DNA of 64,000 nucleotides from Loxodes magnus (GCA_946699065.1 CAMPDV010000305.1:186001-250000); one strand, 5' to 3'. Numbered from the stretch's first letter, positions 24,241-37,190 are shown. The notes: generated from the sequence alone by a model not told the origin. Made by a program: numbers and translations.

Positions 24241-24882
24241 ATGGATTAATCTCTTCGACTCTCAAAGAATTAACTTAAAAACCTAAAGAGAAAAGCGGCA
24301 AAAGAAATTTAGAAAAAACAATAGCAACGAGAGGAGTCAAGTTCGTCATCAGAAGGTAAAGTGATGGTAGGACCTATAGAGATAAGATAACCTAAGAACG
24401 AATCTGATCAAAAACTTTAAATTTAACTAGATCAAATGTAAAAATTAATTTCAAAGTATGAAGAAATTGCTTATAACTAAGGAGAAAAAATAAGGGAATT
24501 AATGAATAGCATAGAGGATTAAAACAACGAATTATTAATACTCAGAAGACAGCTCATTCAAAGCAATTTGATAACGGAAGAACAACTCTGAACTTAGTCA
24601 CAATAAAACTTTAAATATGACACGAAAATGGAAATAGAAAAAATACCAATAGAATTAAAAACAGAATTGAATCCAGAAAAAGAAATGATTGCTACAAGTT
24701 TCATTAAAAGACTAGAAAACATAGAAAATAAATTATCATAAAAAAGAACGAAATAAAGACAATAATACAAACTTTGTTGATGTTGCAAATCAAATCAACA
24801 TATTTTAAAAAACTGTTGATAATGAAAGAAAATAAACGAATAAGAGCAGAAAAGAACATGGAGACAACTCAATAAACTATGA
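24241..24882 (+). CDS. Gag-like coiled-coil/zinc-knuckle protein G2
   Basis: 213 residues, uninterrupted. Order: basic N-terminus (MDQSLRLSKNQ), Ser-rich stretch, coiled coil, KMEIE, then a perfect Cys-x2-Cys-x4-His-x4-Cys knuckle (CWCCKSNQHILKNC), where the W is TGA, and a short basic tail. TGA 24880 is taken as the stop since it is the last in-frame TGA. The knuckle suggests RNA or single-stranded DNA binding, as in retroelement nucleocapsid proteins. No enzymatic domain is present, so mobility would need a partner supplied elsewhere. Confidence 0.8.
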
Positions 24883-24884
24883 AT

Positions 24885-25066
24885 AACTCCAACAGGGATC
24901 TACAAATAAAAGCTTTTTGCAAGACCACATGAACTGTTACAGTGGTAACCTTCCACTTAATAAAAAGGTCGTGGATCACACCCACGTTAAAAAAACTGTC
25001 CGCAGGAACTGGTTGCAATTCCAGAGAATGCAAAACTCTACTAACTTTAAGTATATTATTATTATT
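24885..25066 (+). other. 3' untranslated part of G2 with stem-loops
   Basis: GC-richer than flanks. Possible stems include ACTGTTACAGT and GTGGATCACACCCAC. Ends in a short trinucleotide tract before the target duplication, similar to the 3' tails of target-primed retroelements. The same 3' part is present in G1 (~487-660). Confidence 0.5.
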
Positions 25067-25118
25067 ATTATTTCACTATAATTTTTTTTCTTTATCATTT
25101 AGATTTTTTTTCTTTATA

Positions 25119-27022
25119 ATGTAACCCGAAGCTATCCTTGCTTGTCAACTTTGCTTCCAAAATTACAATTATCAAGATAGAAAGCCTCTTATTTTACCTT
25201 GCTGCCATAATTTTTGCTTAACTTGTGTTCAAAATCAATTTAAAGATCGAAATTTATTCGAATATCCTAAATGTTAAAATGCTTATGACAGTTTAGAAGA
25301 AATCCAATAAACTAATAGTGAAATAGTGAAAAACAGAGAAAAAGGAATTGAAAAAGATTTTTGACTTATAAAAAAGCATATTAACCTAGAAAAACAGCAA
25401 AGCAAATCATAAAATTACCCTAATAACGATTTTTAAAGTAATATTGGATTTAAATTTTAAAGTAATCGTAATATACTAAATAAAATATGTGAGTATCTTG
25501 ATAATTGAGATATTAGTCATTTGTAATGTACTAATAAATACTTTTATAGTTTTAGATATTTTTACGAAAACTATTAAAAAATATGAAAATTTTATGGAGG
25601 CGAATTGCCTTATGTTTAAAATTAAATAGAATGAAAGTTTAAATAGATTATTTGTTCTGACGTTACTTTCTTGATAATCGATGGACAGTATCTATCTATA
25701 AATGTTTGTAACTAAATTTTAAATACGTTTAGCTAAATTATCAAACTCAAAGAAATGGTGAGGTAAAATAAACTAAATTAAGAATTGGATGCTTTATATG
25801 GAAAACCTTTAAGTAAACTCTCGCTTGGTTCAAGACTAAAGAAATTAAGTTTATTCAATTTAAAAATAAAAGATAGTGACTTACATTTTCTATAATAATT
25901 AAATCAACTAGAGTTATTAAATATAGAAAGCAATAACAATCTAATAGGTAGTTTCTTAACCGACTTTTGTATAAGCTTAAGATTAAAATAACTAGAATTT
26001 ATAAGTGAAAATCTAGATTATGGTTAAGTAAGAAAATACTTAGAGATAAAAGGAACTCTTTTGGAATAGATATAAATAGGACGAAATGAAGAAATAGAAG
26101 ATTTTATAGATTTATGTCCTAACTTAAATAAAGAAATCTATTTGTTTGGAAATAAACAGTTAAATGATTAAATTTTATAAAACTGAAGCATTATAATATA
26201 ACAGACTTAAGAATTTAATAATAGAAATTCACTCAATTAACATTTAATAGTTTCTTATCTTTTATATATATTAAAATAGAAATTATAGAAATAATATAAT
26301 GCAATAATTTTAATGATGAAAATCTAACTCTTTTATTATAAAATTTACCTAACTTAAAAATTTTAAGTTTGGGAGATTTAAATATATCAGATAGTGGCTT
26401 TAGAAAAATAGGAGAATATGGATAAAATTACTAAGAACTTCTTATTGATTAGAATAATATAACAGAAGAAACTTTAAACTTCATATTTACTAACTGTAGG
26501 AAACTTAAAATTATATGATTAATTAATATAAAATAACTAAGTAACTAAATTTTATAAATAATTAATTAGTATTGTGAATAAGTTAACAGATTATACTTTA
26601 AAAACTTTGGAATTGTTGGGGAAAATTGGATTGAAGAAATAATAAAAATGAAAAATCTTTAAGATTTAAATCTTATTAACTGTAATACACTATAAGATAA
26701 TGATATTAGATAATTAATAATTACTGGGAAAAAATTATATAGCTTGGATATAAATAAAAATAAGTAAATAACAGATTAGGCTTTTCCTATTTATGATGAA
26801 TAAGGTTGTATATATCCTATTTATAAAGTTTTAACATATCTAAATATTGAAGAATTTCCTTAGATAAGTGAATAGAAATTATTAAGTTTGAAAAGACAAT
26901 TCAAAAGATTATATATACAAAACGAATGAATAGAAAGAGTCGGATTAAATTAAGAAACCAACGAGGTAGATTTTGATTTAAGAACAAAGATAAATTTTAA
27001 TGAAGAAGCTGTAAATACTTGA
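25119..27022 (+). pseudogene. RING finger plus leucine-rich-repeat gene, copy C (damaged)
   Basis: Same architecture as copy A, but two lesions are visible. The seventh RING ligand C49 is Tyr (TAT; EYPKC for ECSKC). A one-base deletion near 26175 (TTTTATA for TTTTATTA) shifts the frame relative to copies B and F, and the family stop would be TGA 27020. The rest of the gene is still close to copy F. Element G2 separates it from the distal part of the conserved upstream block. Confidence 0.85.
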
Positions 27023-27289
27023 AGAGTGGATTAAATGACATTTAAAACTTCAAATTAAATTTTAATTACTATATAAGTATTGCTATAGTTATAATTATAA
27101 ATGAAATTGATTATATTTTCTTAGATTTTCAATTAATTTTACTATCTCTCAAAATTTTATAAAATGAATAAAATTTAATTTATACTTATTCCAATTTATT
27201 TAAAGAAGCTTTCTATCGATATTTTCAAATTTCTCTTTGTATCCCTTAAGCTGTTTTTTTTATTTGAAAAAGATTAATTATCTTTATTA

Positions 27290-27318
27290 ATTTAATTTAA
27301 TTTAATTTAATTTAATTT
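27290..27318. repeat. TTTAA microsatellite
   Basis: About six units of TTTAA; the mirror site near 13290-13310 has fewer. The difference marks independent evolution of the two arms. Confidence 0.7.
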
Positions 27319-27619
27319 TAGCTTAAAAGCTATTTTGCATCTGGTCTACTACTAGTTTGATTTTTTACCGTATTTTCCTTCCACTATGACAATCTGAGAT
27401 ATCAGCATGTCACGAAAGTTCAAGTTTAATTTATCCTCTAAGAGTCTAGTTTCTTCTTAAAGTCGGTTTTTATATCTTTGTGAGCAATTTATTCCCTCCT
27501 CGGATTAAATTCAGGAAAAGATTATTACCATGTTTGTCATGCCCACATTCCTAGGATTCGATATAGCTCAATATATAACCATCAGCCTTCTATTTACCTT
27601 TCCAATAAAATACAAAAAA

Positions 27620-28335
27620 CTTAATAGATGATGTCCAATATTCCAGCAAATAGGAATGTGTTTTGGTTCTGAGGAGGGGTATAAATAAGGAGAGGTGGTG
27701 CAATAAAATTTAACAAGAAATGTATGTGAGAATTACTAAAAAGCTGTTTTTTGCACAAGATTGAGCTTAATTTTACCCATAAATCCAACATAAACTCAAG
27801 TTCCTCGTAATCTAATTGAGATAGGTCCGCCCACGCATGTCAGCACATCCTTTTCAAAGAATCCTTGACAATTACATGAATGTTAAGACAAAAAAATCTA
27901 GCTTTTTCCATAGTGGACTTTCCAGTTATTTTGCTGTCATAATCTATCTTAACGTAAGTTCGTAACTCATCATCTCCAAGCTTCACAACATTGTTCTCAG
28001 GACATAGTAACATTTCTAAAACCAAAAGACTCCAGTCTGAGTGGAGCTTGCGCAAAAAGCGAGAAGAAACCGCAGCTTCTAAATTGTCTCACATATTATT
28101 ACAACTCATCCAAAAATGTCTGAAAAAATCACTACTGATGGTGGGAATTTGTTTCTGATTTGAATTCTTTGCAAATTAAGTCTCAAGTCTTCCAATTTCT
28201 AGTAGGAACTTTCTTCTTTTCTAACATATTTATCGATAATTATGCTTAACTATCTTGCTAAAACTTTTCAGATTAGACCTAATAGCCTTTTTATCTTTTT
28301 TGTTTCTTTAATTCAATTTCGTCTATATCCATCAT
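27620..28335 (-). pseudogene. unknown protein gene, frameshifted (right arm)
   Basis: Mirror of 12288-13000. Starts MMDIDEIELKK at 28335. Beyond ~28085 a different frame is well composed (e.g. RKLHSDWSLL, KLGDDELRTYVK, then LDYEELEF after one TGA=Trp). The same frame switch in both arms argues for an old lesion or an unrecognised short intron rather than a sequencing error. Family not recognised. Confidence 0.45.
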
Positions 28336-28709
28336 ATTTATCTTTATATTATTATCTTTAATTTTTTCCATTTTCTTTTATATTTTGTTTAGGCTATAAG
28401 TTTGACTAACTTAAAAATAAGATATTTCTAACTATATTTATTTAATTAGGGATTTAATTTTTTTATGTTTAAGCATTTATTTTATTTTACCTTTCATAAT
28501 ATATCAACTTAGTTTATTTTAATTAAACTCTATTTACAAGTTACTTTTATGAATATATCACCTTTGTTAATCTTAAGAATTTCTATTATATGATAAATTT
28601 CCTCTATAGCTTTACAAATATTTTATATCCTTTTTATTTCTAAATATATCTCCTTTAAACTCCCTAAACATTACATTATATATAAGAATTCCAAATATTT
28701 AATGTTGCA

Positions 28710-29353
28710 ATGATATGATGTTGGAAAACGATTGACTAAGTACAAAACAACCTCCAGGAAGAGGTCAAAAAGCTTAGGAAGGACAATGAGAAGCTAATGC
28801 ATTAACTTAACCTAGCAGAAGGAATAGAGTCAAGATTCATGTCCTAGGAAAGAGAACTAAGCACCTTTTGGAATATCTCACAAAGTCAGACTAACGAATC
28901 CTAAAATTAGCTTCAGAAGCAGACTGAACTGGATAACAGACTCATAAAAATAGAAGAGAAATTGTAAACATTAAAGAAAGATCAAAGCGAAACTGGAGCT
29001 ATACAAATGGAAATTGAAGCCTAAAAAGAGCAAATCCATCAAGAAAGATAATTAAAAATAAAAAAAAATGTTTCTGCTGTGGAAGCGTATGATATCTTTA
29101 TCGGAAGTGTTGGAAATTTTAATAGAAATAAAGAAACTATTGGATAAAAGAGCAAAAAAAGAAGAAAAAAGAAGAAGCAAAAATGAAAAGAATGTATTGT
29201 AACCCGGATGGTTCAATATACAAGATTAAGAGGGAACCAAGGCAAGTTAAAGGAGGGAAAACCTGGAAAAATCCGAGTTCCCAATCTCGCTAAAATTGGG
29301 CGACCAGAACTTTTATATTTAACAACAGGGAGCATGAGCTGCTGTCTTCCTGA
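28710..29353 (+). pseudogene. Gag-like protein G4, right-arm copy (one-base frameshift)
   Basis: Mirror of 11271-11915. A run of nine A near 29060 replaces a ten-base mixed sequence of the left arm, so the coiled coil and the knuckle are out of frame. The knuckle has the same His-to-Tyr change as the left copy, so that change predates the arm duplication. The 3' block GGGAGCATGAGCTGCTG lies at ~29328. Confidence 0.65.
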
Positions 29354-29707
29354 CGGGGTTGAAAATCCCTAAAACGGAAAACACAAATTAATATTGATAT
29401 TACTAAATAAAAACGTGAATAAGTTAATGGTATTAATAATTATTTCAAATAAATTAGAATATTTTTTATATGATAGTGAGAGATTGCTAAATACGTAAAT
29501 AACTAATTAATACTATTTCCATAATCTTAATCTCAGTCTTCTTCATATTCTGTCTATGAGATTCTTCCTTAAATTTCTTATAAGGAAGATTTTAAATCTA
29601 ATTCTTATCTAGTATAGAATTTTCATATTTAAAAAATTCCATAATATTTTTTAGATCTTAAGTTCTTTGATTGAGCTCATTAATAGCCTTTGATAAATTA
29701 TGATTCT

Positions 29708-30290
29708 TCATCTAAAGAAGGTAGAGATCGTTGGCAACTTTCTTCCACATGTTATTTAGTTTCTTTGGAGAGATTTTTTATTGCTTAGGTGCCGTTTTTT
29801 ATAAATATATAAAAAAATAAAAATATATACTTTACATTTAAATTTAATAAAAATGTATAGCAGCTTATGTTTGCTGCATAAATAAATTTTAAATCCTATT
29901 TTCAATCCACTTACTTCAATTCTTGTCTTCTTTTGCATCTAAGTTTTACTAAAATTAGTGTCAGTAGTTCTTAAGTTCCTTTTCTCTTGTATACGTTTCA
30001 GGATTACAGTAGAGTTTTTTCTCCCAATGTCAATAATATTTTTAAAGCTCCATAATTTTAAGTAATTATTGAATAGATTCTATTAGCTATTGCAAAAGTA
30101 GCATCTTTTCCTAATTCTTATATTTTATTTTTGTTTCTGTTGTGCGTTGTTTTATTTTTCCATTTGAGGTTAGTTTATTCCAACTTACTCTAATTTCATT
30201 TAGCTGATCCAGAAATTTCCTTGATTTCAACTTTCTTTCTAGCTCTGTAATTAGTTTTCAATATGTTGGTTTTAATCTTGAGCTTACTAT
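29708..30290 (-). CDS. hypothetical coiled-coil protein (right arm), 5' end unclear
   Basis: Mirror of 10335-10916, ending at TGA 29710-29708; ATG 29938 is one possible start, with an open helical frame reaching upstream to ~30290. Same caveats as for the left copy. Confidence 0.35.
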
Positions 30291-30679
30291 AGCTAGAAGA
30301 GTCTACAAAGTTAGCAGATTATGCTAGAGCAAAATAGGAACACTGGTAAAATGGAGATCGAGAAGATTCTTGTAGCATCATGGAAAATAGAAAATGCCTG
30401 TAATAAAGAAATTGTATTACTACTGCTAGAGTCAATGCTGTATTTGGAAGGATTGATAAACATTTAGTAGACTTAAATAATAATCATGAAGATGGTAATT
30501 AGACTAATAAATAAGGAAAATAAAAAATGAGGTCTGATGTAGTTAAAATGGATCTATCTATAGGCCAAAGAGAAATCTTGAATTTGGAGATCTAGGTGAC
30601 ATAACTAGAATAAATAACAGACTGAGAAGGGGGTATGAAGATAAAGATTCGAAAGTACTAGAGCTCGTAAAAAATATGA
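30263..30679 (+). CDS. hypothetical coiled-coil protein, arm-paired copy 2
   Basis: 138 codons, ATG 30263 to TGA 30677, matching 9946-10362 in length and frame. Gln- and Glu-rich helical content with a DVVKMDL segment. No knuckle or other known motif. Preservation of the full frame in both arms is a weak sign of selection or of recent duplication. Confidence 0.45.
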
Positions 30680-31599
30680 ACAATAAAATTTAAAAACATA
30701 CTTTAAGTGGTGATCTATAGATTACCATAAACAACATTAAACTAAATTTAATTTATACTGAACTGAGATGCCTAATAATTTTAATTAATATTAAAGTTTC
30801 TATATGTAAAGATCTATTTAACCATAAATGTTTAGAAATATGACTTTTAAAGGAATTCTATAAATTTAAACATAGATATATTTATATAAATAAATAGGTT
30901 ATCTTAGTTTTTATATTTAAAAATATAGTAAAATATAGTTTGATTAGCAAAAAATGAATATTATAAAATATAAAATAGTAGAATAAATAATAATTATAAT
31001 ATCTTAATATATTAAATATTAGATAGCATAATATTTAGTTTAATTTTATATATTTAGATTAGAAATAATTAAGCAACTAATATGATTAAGTTAATTTATA
31101 TTCTATTTCAATAAATTAATTTATAAGATATTACACATATTTTATTATCTAAATAAATATATATTTCTTAGGATATATACTCCAAACTTAAAATTTTATT
31201 AAGAACCTAACTTTTAGTTAGTTTTACCTAAAATAATTAAAATTAATTTATTTATCTAGCATTTAAAATTATTATTTATGCTATTTAAATTAAACATATA
31301 GTTTTGTTAAATAAATTATGATATTATTAGCAAAATGATAAAACTCTTGAAGGAATCTCAAAAATTAATTAAATCATTTTTATAAACATTTAACGACAAA
31401 AATTTTAAATTATTTACAAAATAAAAAATAGTTAAAATAATAAATAATATTAGTCAGTTTTTAAATATAGATCTACAGCATAAGATACTTAATCTTGTTT
31501 AATAAAAAAATTATTATTATTATAAACTAAAAGATTAAGAAATGTTTGCTTTTCTTGGATTTTCAGCCAATTCCAGCTATCCATTTTTTATTCGATTAC

Positions 31600-32291
31600 A
31601 ACATCCGATTAAGGTTTACTCTGTATCCAATCTTTTAGTAGATTTTACTGTTATTTATAAAAATTCTTGTTAATTCTCTTCAAGTTCTTCAGTCAATTTT
31701 TCTTTTAAGTCTTCTATAATCAGTACAATGCTTTTAGATGTTGGAAATAACTACAATATCGGCATCGCTTTATCTTCTAATTCTTTTTATATTTGAGAAG
31801 AATAAAGTTTACAAATTTTTCCAATCTTCTTTTTATTCATTTCTTCCGAATTCTTTTTAATAATTTATTTAATTTTTTACAATATCAGTTTTAGTATCTT
31901 CAGTAATAATTGGAACTATTTCCAGTTAATTGTCTTTAGAATAAATGTTATCTATTATTCTGTTAAGATGTTATTTTGAACAAGTTATTTCCGTAAGAAC
32001 GTCGTTTCTAAGACAGTTACTCAATATGCATCATCACTTCTCCTATGCTAACTGAAAAGATTAAATTATATTATATTATCCTGCTTGCTGAGAGTTTCTT
32101 CATTTTTTCATATTAATCATATGCGTAGTCATTTTCCTGTTCTGTTATTAAGGAGCTTTCCTAATTTATAATCATTTTCCTTGAAATCAAAGACGAAAAC
32201 TACAATGACCTTTGCTTTTTCTATTCTAATTTGGCTTATCTCCTAACCTTTCTTTGCTAAATTTTTGATTTTTTTCTCTCCATTTTCCCAT
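31600..32291 (-). pseudogene. Gag-like ORF with degenerate knuckle (right arm)
   Basis: Mirror of 8339-9015, starting at ATG 32291. Shows the same last-Cys-to-Tyr knuckle. Frames in the middle are ambiguous. Confidence 0.4.
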
Positions 32292-32828
32292 TTTTTTAAT
32301 TTACCTATATAAATAATGTGTTAATTAAAGTTAGTAGAGATAAATATGTATCTATAGTATTTCAGACCAAGTTTAATAATAGATATAAAATAAATAAAAA
32401 ATTAAAAGTTTTACAATTTAAGGAATTTATTATACATTACACACATTTTTTAAATAAACTAAAATTAAGTAAATTAATACTATTTTAGAAATTATAAGTA
32501 TTTTATATTTTAGTAATAATCTATATATTAATAATAAGAAAAATACTATTCATTTATTAAAATACTATAATTAAATTATCTTTAAGTAATATTTTTATAT
32601 ACAGTAATTAGGGTATTATAAGATAGAACTCTGATCAAAATATTTTATATTGAAAAACAAATTAAGCAAATACAAATATTAAGTTAATTTCGAGAGGTCA
32701 ATGATTGAGTGAAGTTAGCAGAGATTATCTAAGAAAGCCTTAAACTTTTTTAATAAAAATAAAATTAAATATATTTATTCTATTAAATAAGCTTAATTTA
32801 AAATTTTTAAAATTTAGTGTTTCTCTTT

Positions 32829-34745
32829 TCAATAATTTTTAGTTTCTCCTTAGAAGTTTATCTCTAGTTTTATATCAAAGTCTACTTCATTTGTTTCTTT
32901 ATTTATTCCAATTTATTATATTTTTTCATTTTCTATACATAATCTTTTAAATTATCTTTTCAAGCTTAATATTACCTGTTCACTTATCTAAGATAATTCT
33001 CCAAGGTCTAAATAAGTTAAAACTTTATAAATAGGATAAATACTACCTTATTCATCATAAATTGGTAAAGCTTAATCTGTTATTTACTAATTTTAATTTA
33101 TATTTAAACTATATAGTTTTTTTCCACTTACTATTAATTATCTAATATCACTGTCTGTAAGAGTATTAATCTAAATAAGACTTAAATATTTAAGATTTTT
33201 AATTTTAATTATTTCTTGTATTCAATCTTATCCATCAATTATAAAGTTATTAAAATATAATTAGCTAACTTAATCACAGTTCTGGTTAATTATTTTTAAA
33301 GTTTAACTTTTAAGTTAGTTTATGTTTATTAATGATATAATTTTAAGTTTCCTACAGTTAGTAAATATGAAGCTTAAAGTTTATTCTGTAATATTATTCT
33401 AGTTTATTAGAAGTTTTTAGTAATTTTATCCATATTCTCCTATTTTTCTAAAGCCACTATCTGATATATTTAAATCTCCTAAACTTAAAGTTTTTAAACT
33501 AGGTAAATTTTTTAATAAAAGAGTTAGATTTTCATCGTTAAAGTTAGGGCATTGTAAAATTTCAATAATTTCTATTTTAGCATACTTATTTGATAAAAAA
33601 TTATTAAAAGTTAATTATGTAAAATTTTATTATCAAATTCTTAACTCTGTCATATTATAATGCTTCAATTTTAATAAGGCTTAACTATTTAACTGTTTTC
33701 TTCCAAATAATTATATTTCTTTATTTAAGTTAGGACATAAATCTATAAAATCTTCTATTTCTTCATTTTATCCAATCTATATTTATTATATAAGAGTTCC
33801 TTTTTATTCTAAGTATTTTCTTACTTAACTATAATTTATATTTTTACTTATAAATACTATTTATTTTAGTTCTAAGCTCAAACAAAAATCATTAAAGAAG
33901 CTACCTGTTAGTTTATCATTGCCTTATAAGTTTAATTATTCTAAATTATTTAAATATTAAAGGAAATATAAATTATTATCCTCTTCTAATCAATTTTATA
34001 AACTCAATTTCTTTATCCTAGAACAAAGAGAGAGCTCACTTAAAGGTTTTCCATATAATTGATGAAATTCTTAAATCTTTTATTTATTTAATTTATTTTA
34101 CTTAGCAATATCTTTAAGTTTGATAATTTAATTAAATGAACTTATAATCTAGTTACTAATATTCTAAGACAGATACTATCTATTTATTTCTAAGGAAGTA
34201 GCATCAGATTAAATGATTTATTTAAAAATCCATTCTATTTTATTTTTAATGTAAGGTATTTCACCTCCATAAAATTTTCCTATTCATAAATCTCTTTAGT
34301 AAAAATACCTAAAGTTATAAAATTATTTACTAATTTATTACAAATTACTTATATCTCAGTAATCAAGATACTAAATTGTCTTATTTATTAGATTATGATT
34401 TCTTAAAAATCTTTATTTAATACTATTTGGAAAATATTTGCTTGAATCTACTTAAGAAATGCTTATCTTATTGTTTGAGTTATCTTGAATATTTCTATAC
34501 TCGATTTCTTATTCTAATCCTTTTTCTTTATTTTATACTTCCTCAATATTAGTTTAAAGAATTTCTTCTAAGTTTTTGTAGATTTTCTAACATTTTGAAC
34601 ATTAAAAGCGATTTTGATCTTAAAGTTGATTTTATACACAAGACAAACAAAAAATATGGCTACAAGATAGAGTAAGAGACTTTCTACCTTAACTGTTGTA
34701 ATTTTGTTAACAAAGTTGACAAGAAAGGATATTTTAAGGTTACAT
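32829..34745 (-). CDS. RING finger plus leucine-rich-repeat protein, copy D
   Basis: 638 residues by length (1917 bp, same as A), ATG 34745 to TGA 32829. The RING ligands are all present (CQLC, CSHIFC, LSC, CSKC). Closest to copy A, its mirror partner, but with several substitutions, so the arms are not simple copies of one molecule. Element G5 is inserted ~130 bp upstream (34876-35688). Confidence 0.88.
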
Positions 34746-34875
34746 TATAAATAAAAAAATTATAGATGATAAAGAAAAAAAATTATAGTGAAATAATAAA
34801 TAAAAAATAATAATTATTAATAAAAAATATATTTTATTAACTAGTAATATATAGCATTATTTTATTTAGTAGTAA

Positions 34876-35688
34876 ATGATAAAAAAATGACAGAAGAACT
34901 CAAGAAGGGTTTTTTGCAGGACCATAGATAAAGGAAAAAACCAGAGACTTCTAATTCTTCATCCACCGCGTCTTCTTTAGTAAAATAATAATTTTCTTAA
35001 TCCCAATAACTTCCAACAGTAGAAAATTAAAGTCAATCTTAAATAAAATAAGTACTTAAATAAACAGAAACATAATAAAACAAATAAAAATATTGAATTT
35101 CTTCCTAAACCAAGACCAAGTAACTATATTGAATCCGATAATGCAAAAACAGAAAAATGAAGAATAAGGACTAATTGAAACTCTTTTGAAATCTGTTTGA
35201 GTTCTGTATGAAGAAGTCAAAATATTAAGGTAGGAAAAAAAAATTATTAGAAAAAAGTTAAAATACTGAAGAAATATTAGTCAAATAAGAAATCAAAGTA
35301 AAGTAAATTGGACAAAAAGAATAGAAAATTTAATCTAAGAAATAAAAATGGAAGTAGAAGACGATAGGCAAATAGAAAAAACTAATATTAGAAGGATACT
35401 CAAGAGATGTTAACTGTACTAATCAAGATTCCATAATTACAAGAGATGCAAGATATATAAGGAGCAGATGAAGAGAACAGCGAAGAAGTATGAAGAGAAT
35501 TAAGAAGAATTTATGTGACGTGGGCGGAAGAATTTACAGAAAGAAAATTATCCAATCGAATCCAGAACTCCAAAAAAACTGAGTGACTCGAACTTTTATT
35601 TTAAGCCTCAAGGAATTATCACTGGCCGGCACTGAAAGTGAGTTGAGATTCCTCAAAGCTATAAACACTTAATTTAGTATATTATTAT
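34876..35688 (+). mobile_element. Gag-like element G5, right-arm copy, with 13-bp TSD
   Basis: Flanked by TATTTAGTAGTAA at 34863-34875 and 35689-35701. The ATG at 34887 starts MTEELKKGFL. One A fewer than the left copy near 34930 puts the coiled coil out of frame. The degenerate knuckle (Cys-x2-Tyr-x4-His-x4-Cys) and the preceding KMEVE are in the coiled-coil frame. The 3' end carries a GC-richer block (CACTGGCCGGCACTG) and a (TTA)n tract. Confidence 0.75.
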
Positions 35689-36479
35689 TATTTAGTAGTA
35701 ATTTAAAATTAAATACTTTAATAATTTTAATGCTTTAAATAATTTAATCATTTTAACAGTTAACTATTTATCAGTTTAGAAGCTCTGCTTTTATCAAACA
35801 TGCTAGCTATTATTATAAAAATGATTAAAAAAATAAAAGATATCTAATTAGAAATTAAATTTAGAAAATAGCTTTAAGTATTTAATAGTAATTAAAATAA
35901 ACTAAAATTTCTATTTTTTATTTAACATCTTAAATATTTTAATAATTAACGCTTTTATACATCAATTAATGCCATTATATTAAAAATAATAAAATATTTA
36001 AATATTTAAATATTAAAAAAACATTTTGGAATTTTTTTAGATTTGTATGATTTTGAATTTAGGAAAAATGATGTTAAAATATTTTGATAAGAAAGAAAGT
36101 AAATGAACATACAATAATTAATATATATTAAGAAATATAAATTAATAATATTTTTCTGTTGTATTGTTCTATTTAAGATTTTTATAGTTATAAAAGATTA
36201 TAAATATTGCAGAAAGTTTTAACTAAGATTTAATATTTTTTGAAATATTTGTTTACTTATTTTATTAAAAATATAAATAAGAATAAAAAAATTAAAATTA
36301 TTTTAAATTAGAAAATTTTAAAAATAGCTAATAATATTCATAGTTATTTTAATTAAGAAATAATAAGAAAGTAAAGCCTAAGAAGATAAATTATAAATTT
36401 TATTTACAAGTTATCTTAAATAAATTTTTAGGTTATTTTTATCCAAATTAAATTTGAATAATAAAAAAATTTTGATTAA

Positions 36480-37190
36480 AGTGCATGTTACACCTCAATA
36501 GCGGCCAGTACTGTTTAAAGACAATTATTAAAGTCTATCAAGATCGTATTTATTCCGATGAAGATTCCTCTTCTAATTATGGGCATGGTTGCATCTCTTA
36601 ATCTCTAAAGAACAGGACGCCTATAGGTGATTACAGACTTATATGCCAACATATAATCAGGTGACTAGTTCGGCCCAACATTTATAATCAGTGTTCCTCT
36701 GTTAGGATTTTCATTGGGAGATTCTTCTAAGTTTCCTTTAAGGTAATGGTCCGTCCTATTTATTTATAAATAAATATAATTATAGAGCAAGTAGCACCTC
36801 ATTAGCGTGCAACATTTCAATATTAATATTTAATATTAATAAGTGTTCTCATACTTCTAGTTGTCATTCTATTCGTCTAATAAATTGTATAAGCTTCTCC
36901 AAGTGGGGAATCTGCTTATTAAAAATTATTCTTAAGGTTTGAACCAAATGTTCCAGCCTTCTTAAGAAAGATCAAAAAAAATAGTAGTTAATCATTAGCA
37001 GTGCTTCAATTAAACGTTCATAAAACTAGCGAGAACCCTAAGAAAAGTTAGGTTTGCTTCTTAGAGATTGTCTAACCTTCTCCGTGGTGGCATCTAGTGC
37101 GAGATTACTTGCAATTCAGTATAAACTGCACCAGATTACCTACTAGTTCTCCCGAACGCGGCCGAAATCCATATTTTTATAAATAAATAA
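36480..37190 (-). repeat. two tandem 'EVL-block' modules (right arm)
   Basis: Mirror of 3440-4165 with point differences. The conserved blocks are at ~36495-36530 and ~36790-36815 and adjoin G6 at 37190. Confidence 0.45.

Larger units (their letters stand above)
24223..25066 (+). mobile_element. complete Gag-like element G2 with 15-bp TSD
   Basis: Flanked by the direct repeat ATTATTTCACTATAA (24208-24222 and 25067-25081). The same site is uninterrupted upstream of RING-LRR B, D, E and F. The element starts ~18 bp before its ATG and ends in a (TAT/TTA)n tract. It lies 37 bp upstream of the copy C start codon, between the gene and its conserved upstream block. Because the left arm lacks it, it inserted after the arm duplication, or was lost there. 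Confidence 0.9.
16970..27000. repeat. directly duplicated ~10-kb segment, copy 1
   Basis: Matches ~53402-63425 in the same orientation from the block AAAAAGGATTTTTCAGTCAC onward, with few differences per line. It includes the Gag-like gene G7, the inverted G9 pair, the 20801 gene, the short element at 23765 and RING-LRR copy C (matching F). Copy 1 carries the private insertion 24223-25066; copy 2 carries the private insertion 58907-59849. Confidence 0.93.

Noticed and set aside
196..24788. Standard-code ORFs at 196-390 and 24594-24788 on the minus strand
   Set aside because: Antisense of the G1/G2 Gag-like gene, whose plus-strand frame has an intact zinc knuckle.
27290..27318. Telomere-like repeat
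   Set aside because: TTTAA lacks the G/C-strand asymmetry of ciliate telomeres and is only ~29 bp long.
12540..28100. A 14-nt GT...AG intron at the frame switch (GTGAGACAATTTAG)
   Set aside because: Removing it does not bring the two good frames together, so a frameshift or a different boundary is needed.
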